A DNA stretch of 21,906 nucleotides. Origin: Baffinella frigidus (taxonomy: Eukaryota; Cryptophyceae; Cryptomonadales; Baffinellaceae). Position numbers and translations under genes: made by a program. The DNA is taken from positions 42,336 to 64,241 of the forward strand of contig MU646325.1 of the NCBI GenBank assembly GCA_026770585.1, read 5' to 3'. The notes beneath the pieces are model-generated. The model searched no databases. It was not told the DNA's origin and saw only the letters and a program-made list of their open reading frames with translations. Numbering within the stretch: the first letter of the stretch is position 1; each line of letters opens with the position of its first letter. This document shows positions 16,201 through 21,099 of this stretch, one piece after another.

Positions 16201-18697
16201 TTTAAACGTCCTCGTTCTCAAACACTCGCCCCTCTCGAGCAAGAGGGGGTGACCAGCAGGGGCCGTCCAAATAAAATATATCCAAGCCCTCAAAATTCGG
16301 AACAGTCCGACATGCACTGTGAGTGGCTCCTACCAGGGCGGTGGGCATCATCGTCTCAAGCAATAACGCCTCCCTCCTTGGAGCAGGAGGGAATGAGCAG
16401 GGGCGGGCCGCACGACGCAATCGCTGACGAACTGTCCATTGCAAGCCGCGCCTTCTCCGACGCAGGTCTCCTAAACCCTGAACCCCAAACCCCAAATCCT
16501 GAACCCTAAACCCTAAATCCTAAACCCTCAACCCTAAATCCTAAACCGCAAATCCTCAACCCTGAACCCTATACCCAATATCCTATACCCTTTACCCGAT
16601 ACCCTATACCCTATACCCGATACCCTATTCCCTAAACCATATATCCTATACCCTTTACCCTATACCCTATACCCTATACCCTATCCTCTAGCAGGTCCAA
16701 ATAAACAAGTCATAAATGGAGGTTCGTGGTATTCTGCCGAATTTCGCCCCTAAATTTCGTCCTTTTTCAAATCTGAAAGCGCAGATCCTCGAGATTTGGC
16801 CGCCAGCTCCAGAATCTGCTAAAAGAAATCAAGATGCGACAAAATCGTGAAATCTTTACTACAGGATGAAGGTCGAAAAAATGGCTCCAACTAAAGTGAT
16901 TATATTACTATTAGACCTGCAAGAGGATACCCTATACCCTATACCCTATACCCTATACCCTATACCCTATACCCTTTACCCTGAACCCTATACACTATAC
17001 CCTATACCCTATACCCCATCCCTATACCCTATACCCTATACCCTATGCCCTGTACCCTCTACCCTACACTCTATACCCTGCACCCTATACCCTGAATCCA
17101 ACACCCCAAACCCCAAACCCCAAACCCCAAACCCCAAACCCCAAACCCCAAACTCCAAACCCCAAACCCCAAACCCGAAACGCAGTCAAGGCGCGAGACG
17201 CGTCGGGAGCGATGCGAGCGGGCGATTCGATCTTCGCTATCTCGGCAAGCGCGGTCGCGTCTGACTCAACGGTCAAAACACCCCCCAGCCCCTCCAGTAT
17301 GCTGAGAATACTTGAGCCGATCAAGAGAATACTGGTCTGACCAAATGGTCAAACATCCCGTACCCATCCCCAACCCCCCCCAACCGATTTGCTACCGGGT
17401 GATTCGATGTTCGCCATATCGATAGGCAAGCGCGGTCGCGTCAAACTCAACGGTCGACATCCTTCAAGGCTTCCGGGTTCCGAGTTTTGTGTTTCGCATG
17501 CCGGGTTCCGGCGTGTGGGTTCAGGACACGCAGACGAGACCAACCCCCCATACACCCCCCACACCCGATCACCGGGCGATTATATCTTTGTCATCTCAGC
17601 AAGCGCAGTCGCATCCGACTCAAAGGTCCTCTACCCCCCCCCCCTCCCCCGTATTCTGAGATCACTTGACCTGATGAATCAAAAGTCAATACTGTTCTGA
17701 CCAAATGGTCAACCATGCACCCAACCCCCACCCCACACACACTCACAACCGCCCCAACCCGATTTCTCACCGAGCGATTTGATATTCGCCATCTCGGCAA
17801 GCGCTGTCGCCTCTGACCAAACGGTCAAACATGCCCCAACCATATGATACCCTACTGGAGTCATACGAGTAGTAGTTCAACTATCCCCCGACCCGTATTT
17901 TGAGAGTACTTGACCTGATCCACAGAATACTGGTCTGGCCAAACGCTCCCCATCCCCCAAACCCCCGAACAGCATTCTCGCTTTCCCCTATCTCCTCGCC
18001 CCTCGCCCCTCTCCCCTCTCCCCCCTGCCCCCAACCCCCCCGACCCGTATTCCCACCGCCCAACCGCCCAACCCAAACGCCAAACACATGAGCTAAGTGA
18101 CGTACCCCGCTCGAGATTGCTGAGCGACCGGGGGTGGACATATGCTCTTACCTCTCGCCCGCTGGCTCTCCGTGGCCGTGTTGGACTATTTATCAAACCC
18201 CGCTTTCCCCTCCTGAATCAGGTGCGGATGTTCGCGGGGGTGTACCTCCAGGGGAATCAATTCCTGTGCCCTGAACCCCTGTGGGTTCTCGGGCTAGTGC
18301 CCCGCACAGCTCATGCACCTCTCGTGTCCTCTGGTGGAGGGTGACGCGGTTATGTTTCATGCTCGATTACTCAAGTGGCCTGCTCTCTCTCTCTTCTCCC
18401 AATCAGGTGCGGAGGCTCGCGGGGGTGTATCTTCTGGTGCTCCAAACAAGCGGCTTCATCGTTATCTTAAGCGTGGAATTTGCTATATTAGCCTCGACAT
18501 AGCCTTATCATAGCATTCACCCCACTCCTAAGATAGCAAAAATGGGATATTTAAAGAAATAAATAAATTATATTTAAACTAAATCTGTTTGCGTATGCAA
18601 TCAGGTGCGGATGCTCGCGGGGGTGTACCTCCTGGTGCTCCAAACAAGCGGCTTCATCGCCGTCATGCACGCCCTCCTCGGAAAACACCACCACTGA
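6717..18697 (+). CDS. Golgin-84 (GOLGA5)-like Golgi coiled-coil tether, complete 17-exon gene
   Basis: Exons are 6717-6806, 7552-7668, 8396-8479, 8797-8892, 9384-9452, 9723-9815, 10312-10434, 11255-11385, 11980-12022, 12855-12971, 13423-13458, 13821-13883, 14393-14449, 15116-15238, 16387-16465, 17186-17271 and 18605-18697. They total 1500 nt, which is 499 codons plus TGA, with matching phases throughout. The N-terminus MEWLQKAGDLLDKLDKTAAE resembles the start of golgin-84 proteins. An acidic, low-complexity linker follows (exon 2). Exons 3-14 are heptad-rich coiled coil including SLQDREESLSSEK, a strong golgin-84 match. Exon 17 gives VRMLAGVYLLVLQTSGFIAV, a tail anchor near the C-terminus. 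In animals and plants golgin-84 tethers vesicles at the cis/medial Golgi and binds Rab1. This protein is shorter than the roughly 700-residue relatives. Exons 15 and 16 are the least certain. The exon 6 donor would be GC rather than GT. Confidence 0.8.
6807..7551 (+). other. Golgin intron 1 (no gene seen)
   Basis: This is a 745-bp intron between GAG|GTGCGG and CCAAACAG|GAC. It holds an open stretch of over 200 codons (6930-7610) with no family resemblance that runs on through exon 2 in a different frame, so I regard it as chance. The segment 7370-7550 has scattered CCCTAAACCCC motifs leading into the acceptor. Confidence 0.5.
7730..7821 (+). pseudogene. Decayed copy of golgin exon 2
   Basis: It reads TTAGAAAGCTCTAAGGCTGC and continues through GAGGGGGAGAGCAAAGGGGA to AGGGAAAG|GTCTGT. 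It aligns with the last two thirds of exon 2 (LESSDAADILNESPGEG...). An in-frame TAA replaces the Asn-Glu region. It keeps a donor (AAAG|GT) and lies downstream of the intact exon. A shorter remnant, GAGGGGGAGGGAAAAGGGG, follows at 8029-8047. Confidence 0.85.
7852..8020. repeat. Foldback element next to the exon 2 copy
   Basis: TAGAGCGCTCGCGGAAAAAC with TTGGCCGATTTT pairs with AAATCGGCCAAG with TTTTGCCGCAAGCGCTCTA. The arms are about 33 bp. Inner ACCAGAATTGT/ACACAATTCT also pair. It separates the two exon 2 remnants. Confidence 0.75.
8281..8391 (+). repeat. CCCTAAA tract leading to golgin exon 3 acceptor
   Basis: About 12 exact CCCTAAA units end 5 bp before GGAAACAG|GAC. Upstream, 8220-8280 is a degenerate ATAAACC repeat. 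The tract supplies both the pyrimidine-rich region and CTAAAC branch-point-like sequences. Confidence 0.9.
8486..8610 (-). mobile_element. Short TIR element, family A (minus copy)
   Basis: On the minus strand it begins CTAGCCCTGCCCCACTCGGG and carries TTCTCAAGTTGACATGCTGC, with a degraded CAACTTTGG region and GAGCCCGGGCTCACCAAATC. It sits 6 bp after the end of golgin exon 3. Confidence 0.6.
8893..9383 (+). repeat. CCCTAAA/CCCCAAA/CCCGAAA tract (golgin intron 4)
   Basis: The intron opens directly after the exon 4 donor with CCCTAAACCCGAAACCCGGAAC variants (to 8960). It drifts into CCCCAAA units (9085-9160) and mixed forms to 9230. The last 150 bp before the exon 5 acceptor are not repetitive. 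Confidence 0.85.
10091..10156 (+). pseudogene. Decayed 5'-edge copy of golgin exon 7
   Basis: GGGGGCAG|GCGCGGTCGACAGG continues with CTGAAGCTGGAGCTGGAGGA and translates ARSTGLKLELEEEKQTHAEL. Exon 7 (10312) reads AQSAGLKLELEEEQQAHAEL. It keeps the acceptor and first half, and is upstream of the intact exon. It might alternatively be used as an extra exon. Confidence 0.8.
10549..10802 (+). pseudogene. Two decayed 3'-edge copies of golgin exon 7
   Basis: The segment 10558-10618 (GCACGTGACGATGATGGAAC and on to CACCGCACCGAG) and the segment 10766-10800 (AGCTCACGTCAGCTCGCGCA and on to CACCGCACCG) match the end of exon 7, RHATMMEQLTSARAEHRTE. Both are downstream of the intact exon. GGGTTTCGGGTGTCGGG repeats lie between them. 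Confidence 0.85.
10978..11250 (+). repeat. CCCTAAA/CCCTCAA/CACGAAA tract leading to golgin exon 8
   Basis: Subfamilies appear in blocks: CCCTCAAC, then CCCTAGAC, then exact CCCTAAA (11060-11105), then ACACGAAACCCGAA, then CCCCAAACCCTGAA. The block order implies repeated local amplification. It runs to the exon 8 acceptor CTGGGCAG|CTG. Confidence 0.9.
11896..11973 (+). repeat. Pure CCCTAAA array abutting golgin exon 9 acceptor
   Basis: Eleven exact CCCTAAA units run straight into CCCTTCCAG|A, the exon 9 acceptor. No other sequence lies between the repeat and the splice site. Confidence 0.95.
12206..12387 (+). mobile_element. TIR element, family A, with a second partial element
   Basis: It starts CTAGCTCCGCCTCACTCGGG, and continues GTTGACTTACTTTTC and GTCAACTTTGGAGCAGAAGG. 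A second start, CTACCTCTGCCTCAGTC, occurs at 12313 and continues GTGGGGTTGCCATAAAT, matching the element at 14113. The composite ends near GGTCTAG. Confidence 0.5.
12430..12784 (+). pseudogene. Three decayed 5'-edge copies of golgin exon 10
   Basis: Copies at 12430-12536 (broken by an insertion), 12590-12659 and 12716-12784 each begin with a TGTAG or CAG acceptor-like end then ACGGCAGAGGAGGAG-type sequence. They run to about GGCTTCTGGAGGCTG. Exon 10 (12855) starts TAEEEAANLGRKIGLLE. Copy three (TGEDKAANLGRKIGLLEAAAGS) is nearly intact over this part. All lie upstream of the full exon, and between them sit CCCTGAACCC repeats. Confidence 0.85.
13131..13245 (+). repeat. (GA)n(GT)n(GA)n compound microsatellite
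   Basis: GA runs flank a GT run of over 50 bp with a single TTTGTG interruption, in golgin intron 10. Translated frames across it on both strands are artefacts. Confidence 0.95.
13468..13808 (+). repeat. Long CCCTAAA/CCCTGAA/CCCCAAA tract (golgin intron 11)
   Basis: Alternating CCCTAAACCCTGAA units (13470-13575), CCCCAAA units (13635-13670), exact CCCTAAA (13680-13745) and AACCATAA units end about 10 bp before the exon 12 acceptor. Confidence 0.9.
13887..14030 (+). mobile_element. Family A TIR element directly after golgin exon 12
   Basis: It runs from CAGCCCTGCCTCACTTGGG through GTTGACTG, ACAAGTTGACGTTCTGGG and CGTCAACTTTGGAGTTGATA to GATAGAGACACAGCTAG. It starts only 4-5 bp after the exon 12 donor. 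Confidence 0.6.
14070..14275 (+). pseudogene. Two decayed 3'-edge copies of golgin exon 12
   Basis: Copies at 14070-14105 and 14237-14275 both read CTCTCTCGCGCGGCGGCGAG then CAGGAACTCCAG|GTCCC. The end of exon 12 reads CCCTCTCGCGCGGCGGAGAG then CAGGAACTCCAG|GTTCC. Each keeps the donor. TIR elements fill the gaps between the three tails. Confidence 0.9.
14113..14230 (+). mobile_element. Short TIR element, family B
   Basis: It starts CTAGCTCTGCCTGGTAC, has GGGCTCGCCATAAAATACAT, and ends TTTACTCAGACAGAGTTAG. The termini are those of family A and of the foldback element at 3988 (which also has GGGCTCGCCAT), but the middle differs. It sits between two copied exon tails. Confidence 0.6.
14470..14660. 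repeat. TGTACA/GTTGTAC-rich inverted array
   Basis: CTGTACAAC units in one orientation (14478-14523) are followed by GTTGTAC and GGTGTACA units in the other (14544-14655), around GTGTGTACACCTAC. The result is a compound inverted repeat in golgin intron 13. Confidence 0.75.
14671..14882 (+). pseudogene. Two decayed 3'-edge copies of golgin exon 13
   Basis: The segment 14671-14710 reads MCEEVLAKQALPEQ and continues into |GTCTG. The segment 14855-14879 reads QQAFLEQ into |GTCTG. Exon 13 ends MCEEVLAKQALLEQ|GTCTC. Both copies are downstream of the intact exon and keep the donor. Repeats of GGGTTTAGGGTTCAGCGC lie between them. Confidence 0.85.
15322..15439 (+). repeat. GGGTTCA heptamer array (golgin intron 14)
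   Basis: About 15 near-exact AGGGTTC units. Unlike most tracts in this gene, the sense strand carries the G-rich version. Its translated frame (VQGSGFRVQGS...) is an artefact. Confidence 0.95.
15610..16056 (+). pseudogene. Three decayed 3'-edge copies of golgin exon 14
   Basis: Copies at 15610-15681, 15826-15893 and 15994-16053 follow the pattern GAGGACCTGACAATGCAG, CGCGCG or CACGG, CACCCCGG, CGCCCCG and CGCCTCGAG|GT. Exon 14 ends IEDLTIQLARAHPALCPALGRME|GT. All are downstream of the intact exon and keep the donor. The intervening TTTTTCGCCTTCCA...GTTTGGGGT...GGAGCTTACGGCGTG sequence is repeated too, so whole units of about 190-215 bp were duplicated. Confidence 0.85.
16120..16270 (+). pseudogene. 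Two decayed 5'-edge copies of golgin exon 15
   Basis: The segments CCTCCGGAGAAGGGGGACTG (16127 on) and CTCGAGCAAGAGGGGGTGAC (16233 on) each continue with CAGCAGGGGC. They match TTGGAGCAG|GAGGGAATGAG with CAGGGGC at the start of exon 15 (16387). Both are upstream of the exon. This supports exon 15 as real coding sequence subject to the same process. Confidence 0.6.
16475..16690 (+). repeat. CCCTAAA grading into CCCTATA tract (golgin intron 15)
   Basis: CCCTGAACCCCAAA and CCCTAAATCC units change to TACCCTATACCC and TACCCGATACCC units from about 16565. A second pure CCCTATA block is at 16928-17100 and then CCCCAAA units run to 17175. Confidence 0.9.
16928..17182 (+). repeat. CCCTATA then CCCCAAA array leading to golgin exon 16
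   Basis: Twenty or so CCCTATA units with variants, then about 10 CCCCAAA units, end at CCCGAAACGCAG|TC, the proposed exon 16 acceptor. Confidence 0.9.
17186..17271 (+). CDS. Golgin-84-like gene exon 16 (proposed)
   Basis: This 86-nt exon encodes (V)KARDASGAMRAGDSIFA followed by ISASAVASDST and ends ACG|GTCAAA. Its phase-1 entry matches the phase-1 exit of exon 15 (GCAG|GT) and its phase-0 exit matches exon 17. It occupies the short pre-anchor region of golgin-84. Support comes mainly from phase and from three downstream edge copies that preserve its 3' end. Confidence 0.55.
17390..17830 (+). pseudogene. Three tandem 3'-edge copies of golgin exon 16 (~180-bp units)
   Basis: GGGCGATTCGATCTTCGCTA... 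recurs at about 17396, 17574 and 17771 with a GTC or GTCAA donor-side match. The following CGTATTCTGAGAATACTTGA... and ACTGGTCTGACCAAATGGTC segments recur as well, extending to about 17940. Unit length is about 175-200 bp, so these are tandem duplications of exon end plus intron start. Confidence 0.8.
18215..18475 (+). pseudogene. Two decayed 5'-edge copies of golgin exon 17
   Basis: At 18219-18252 ATCAGGTGCGGATGTTCGCG continues GGGGTGTACCTCC and then diverges. At 18403-18470 ATCAGGTGCGGAGGCTCGCG continues to AGCGGCTTCATCGTTATC. Both keep the CAG acceptor and precede the complete exon at 18605. Each could compete for splicing. Confidence 0.85.
18605..18697 (+). CDS. Golgin-84-like gene, terminal exon with membrane anchor and stop
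   Basis: This exon has 30 codons plus TGA after the acceptor AATCAG|GTG. It encodes VRMLAGVYLLVLQTSGFIAV followed by MHALLGKHHH. The position and pattern (Arg, ~20 hydrophobic residues, short basic/histidine tail) match the golgin-84 C-terminal anchor. Two shorter copies of its 5' edge occur upstream, but only this copy is open to a stop with the full tail. Degenerate copies of its tail follow downstream. Confidence 0.78.
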   Translation: MRMLAGVYLLVLQTSGFIAVMHALLGKHHH

Positions 18698-18892
18698 TCC
18701 AGGGGTACCTCGCTCATCAGAGACCGCCTCCTCCCAGGACCCTACAGTAGGGCTATGTCTAGGGCCCTATGGTGGTCCCAGGGAGGGGGGCTGTTTCTTA
18801 TGAGCGAGGTACTCCTGTACGGGCATCCTCCTCCCTGCCCTCCGAGGGTCGACGGGCCCGCCTCGGAGGTGGTCATGTTGGTTTCGATGCGT

Positions 18893-18898
18893 AATAAA
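18893..18898 (+). terminator. Candidate polyadenylation signal AATAAA
   Basis: AATAAA lies 196 nt after the golgin stop codon within CGTAATAAACGCACC. Three more copies of the same context occur further right. I cannot tell whether this lineage uses AATAAA. Confidence 0.3.
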
Positions 18899-19540
18899 CG
18901 CACCTTTCTCTCTCAAGCACCGCCACTGTTACCGTCATGCTCGCCCTCCTCGGAAAGCACCACCGCTGATCCTGTCCTAGTCGTGCAAGGCCTGCTCTGA
19001 AAGGAATTCAGGGATTTCGATCCGTAATAAACGCTCCTTGGAAAACACCACCACTGATCCCCGTCCTCTCTGCCCTCCGAGGGTCCGGCTCAGATCGAGA
19101 CCTCAACGTCAAAAAACACATGTTGGTTTCGATCCGTAATAAACGCACCTTTATCTCAAGTACAATCTCTTTGGGAAACAGCGCCACTGATGTTCCTGGG
19201 GAACACCACCACTGGGGACAAGTCCCAGCTCTGCCTCAGTTAATCAGGTCTCCTCATCCAATGCATTTTGATCTGCATCGCCGTTATTGCACGCCCTCCC
19301 TAGAAAAGCAGCACCACTGATACAGGGCTACCTCGCTGATAAGAGACCGCCTCCTCCGGGAGGCGACCTTCCCGGACGGGGGTGAGATCGCGCAGGTGTG
19401 AGAGATTGAAGAAGCGGAAAGTGGCTGCTCGGTCTCACGTGTGCTGCGCGCTTTGTACAGGGGTACATCTCTCATAAGAAACCGCCTCCCCCTAGGACCC
19501 TACAGTAGGTCTACGCTTAGGGCAATTGGAAATCACAATG

Positions 19541-19652
19541 GCCACCATGCAGGGCTACCTCGCTCATAAGAAAACGCCCCCTCCTATGGCCCTACATGTA
19601 GGGCCATAGGAGGGGGCGTTTTCTTATGAGCGAGGTAGCCCTGCATGGTGGC
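19541..19652. repeat. Perfect 112-bp palindrome without spacer
   Basis: The left arm from GCCACCATGCAGGGCTACCT to GGCCCTACA (56 bp) is exactly complementary to the right arm TGTAGGGCC... to ...CTGCATGGTGGC (56 bp). No mismatch and no loop is present. Confidence 0.95.
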
Positions 19653-19720
19653 AGTACTCCCAACAATAGGCCCCGTGAAACGTAAGTAGGCGCATCCGCA
19701 GAAGGCGTATTCCCAACATA

Positions 19721-19820
19721 CAGGGGTACCTCGCTCATAAGAAAACGCCCTCTCCTATGACCCTACATGTAGGGCCATAGGAGGGGGCGTTTTTTTATGA
19801 GCGAGGTAGCCCTGCATGGT
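19721..19820. repeat. Second, imperfect palindrome of the same family
   Basis: CAGGGGTACCTCGCTCATAA with GAAAACGCCCTCTCCTATGA pairs with CATAGGAGGGGGCGTTTTTT with TATGAGCGAGGTAGCCCTG around CCCTACATGTAGGG. Its right flank (GGCCATTGTGATTTCC) is the reverse complement of the left flank of the first palindrome (GGAAATCACAATGGCC). Confidence 0.9.
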
Positions 19821-20203
19821 GGCCATTGTGATTTCCATCCGTAATAAACGCACATTTCTCTCTGAAGTTGTTAGCGTTCAGAGAAGTTGGGGTTATCTCT
19901 CTGGGCAGCAGTAGATTTCAACACAATTGCGAGGGAAGCGAGGTGAGTGTAATACAAAGCACAAAGCACAAAGCACAAAGGGCGCTGTGTAGCAGGCATG
20001 AGGAGGCGAGCTTTCACGAGTGTGGTTCTGGCATCTGGGCCCCAGCGGCAGCACGCAGATCGGTTGGGGTGATGCTTGGCAAGTGCCAGCCTCACAAGTC
20101 TTTCTAGAAGGTGGTGGTGCGAAGCATGCAGGTCAATTTGTGCTCCTAGGAGGGAGGGTGGAGAAAAGTTGAGAGAGACTCCCTCTGAGTTTGAGAAGGA
20201 CTC

Positions 20204-20209
20204 TTTATT
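20204..20209 (-). terminator. Candidate polyadenylation signal for the minus-strand gene
   Basis: AATAAA on the minus strand, about 155 nt beyond the stop at 20364. The two convergent genes therefore end about 1.3-1.5 kb apart. Confidence 0.3.
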
Positions 20210-20363
20210 GCACCAGTCGGCCTTATCGGAGGGGTGGAGGCCCGAGCGGAGGTGGAGAGAGCAATGGAGCGGCTGGGGTCATTGTTGGCAGCCTCCCGTG
20301 GCGGCTCTCGACGGCGAGGGGCAGTGCGGACGAATGGCGTTCAAAACCACGTTTCTCGACAGA

Positions 20364-20794
20364 TCAACGCGTCCAATAATCGAGGCCAGTGACCCGGGTC
20401 TGCAGAGCCCGCCACATGGAGTCACCGCCGATGTCAAGCCTTCCCCAGCCGTTCTCGACAACGTCGAGCGCGAAGCCCCCCGTTTGTCCTTCAATGATCA
20501 AGTCGTTGACGGTGAACTCTACACACGCTTCAGCGACTCGCTTGGGTGTGCACTGGCGCAGGACGGCCCAAAGAAATTTGTCTTGAACCGTGTCGTAGAC
20601 CATGTCCGCAAGCTTGACCATTGCTGCCCAGCCTTCGGCGTCCATCGGCGCTCTGAACCAGGCCACCATATCCTTGCGGTACCGGTGCATGGCCAAGAAC
20701 TTGGCCATGATGGGCAGGGCCTCGAAGGCGTCGCCCGCGTGCCGCGGGTGCTTGAAGCGCGGGTCCTGGAAGCGCGGGTCGAATTTCCTCAACC
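20364..20794 (-). CDS. Terminal exon of an unrecognised gene
   Basis: This is an open, GC3-rich minus-strand exon. It is entered at GGTGCAG|GG (phase 1), runs 142 codons and ends at TGA (20366-20364). The protein begins LRKFDPRFQDPRFKHPRH and contains FEALPIMAKFLAMHRYRKD, DKFLWAVLRQCTPKRV and FTVNDLIIEGQTG; it ends GLDYWTR. It is rich in Trp, Phe and Met, with no membrane segment, low complexity or motif I recognise. The composition is clearly protein-like, unlike other long frames nearby. The sense strand upstream of the acceptor has GGGTTGAGGGTTGAGAGTT-type repeats, so the telomere-like tract here is in the opposite orientation to that at most other acceptors. Earlier exons should lie to the right on the minus strand; I could not identify them. 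An AATAAA on the minus strand at 20209-20204 could be its polyadenylation signal. Confidence 0.6.
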
Positions 20795-20965
20795 CTGCAC
20801 CCTGAACTCCGAACCCTCAACTCTCAACCCTCAACCCTAAATCCTGAACCCTAAAACTCTACACCATTGCTCTCCCTGAGCCCTGACCCTCACACCCCAA
20901 ACCCCAAACCCCAAACCTTAAACCCCAAACCCCACACCCCACACCCCACACCCCCAACCTGACAC
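20795..20965 (+). repeat. CCCTCAA/CCCCAAA/CCCCACA tract
   Basis: Degenerate heptamers abut the acceptor of the minus-strand terminal exon. The minus-strand gene sees the G-rich version here; a plus-strand gene would see the C-rich version leading to GACGCGCCTGG sequences. Confidence 0.85.
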
Positions 20966-21099
20966 CGCACGCCCTCACACAGCTGACGCGCCTGGATGAT
21001 ACTGTATCTACAGCACCGTTCCGCGGTGGTTCGTGGACTCAGCGACCACTTCCCTTTGTTCAAACCTCAAACCCCACACCTGACACGGCACGCGCGAAC

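Larger units (their letters stand above)
18698..20203. repeat. 3' region made of shuffled copies of the golgin gene end
   Basis: No further gene is seen. CTCGGAAAACACCACCACTG-type segments (the tail codons and stop) recur near 18945, 19035, 19195 and 19290. GGTACCTCGCTCATAAGAGA with CGCCTCCTCCCAGGACCCTA recurs near 18704, 19322, 19460, 19555 and 19728, and inverted near 18780, 19610 and 19790. TTTCGATCCGTAATAAACGC recurs near 18883, 19015, 19128 and 19835, each with AATAAA. The 3' flank has thus been duplicated several times in both orientations. Confidence 0.7.

Noticed and set aside
16866-17264. Frame with YPIPYTL and NPKPQT repeats
   Set aside because: Translation of CCCTATA and CCCCAAA arrays; only the last part overlaps proposed exon 16, in a different frame.
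20076-20840. Plus-strand frame of 254 codons
   Set aside because: It is largely antisense to the better-supported minus-strand exon at 20364-20794, which has the more protein-like composition and a proper acceptor.
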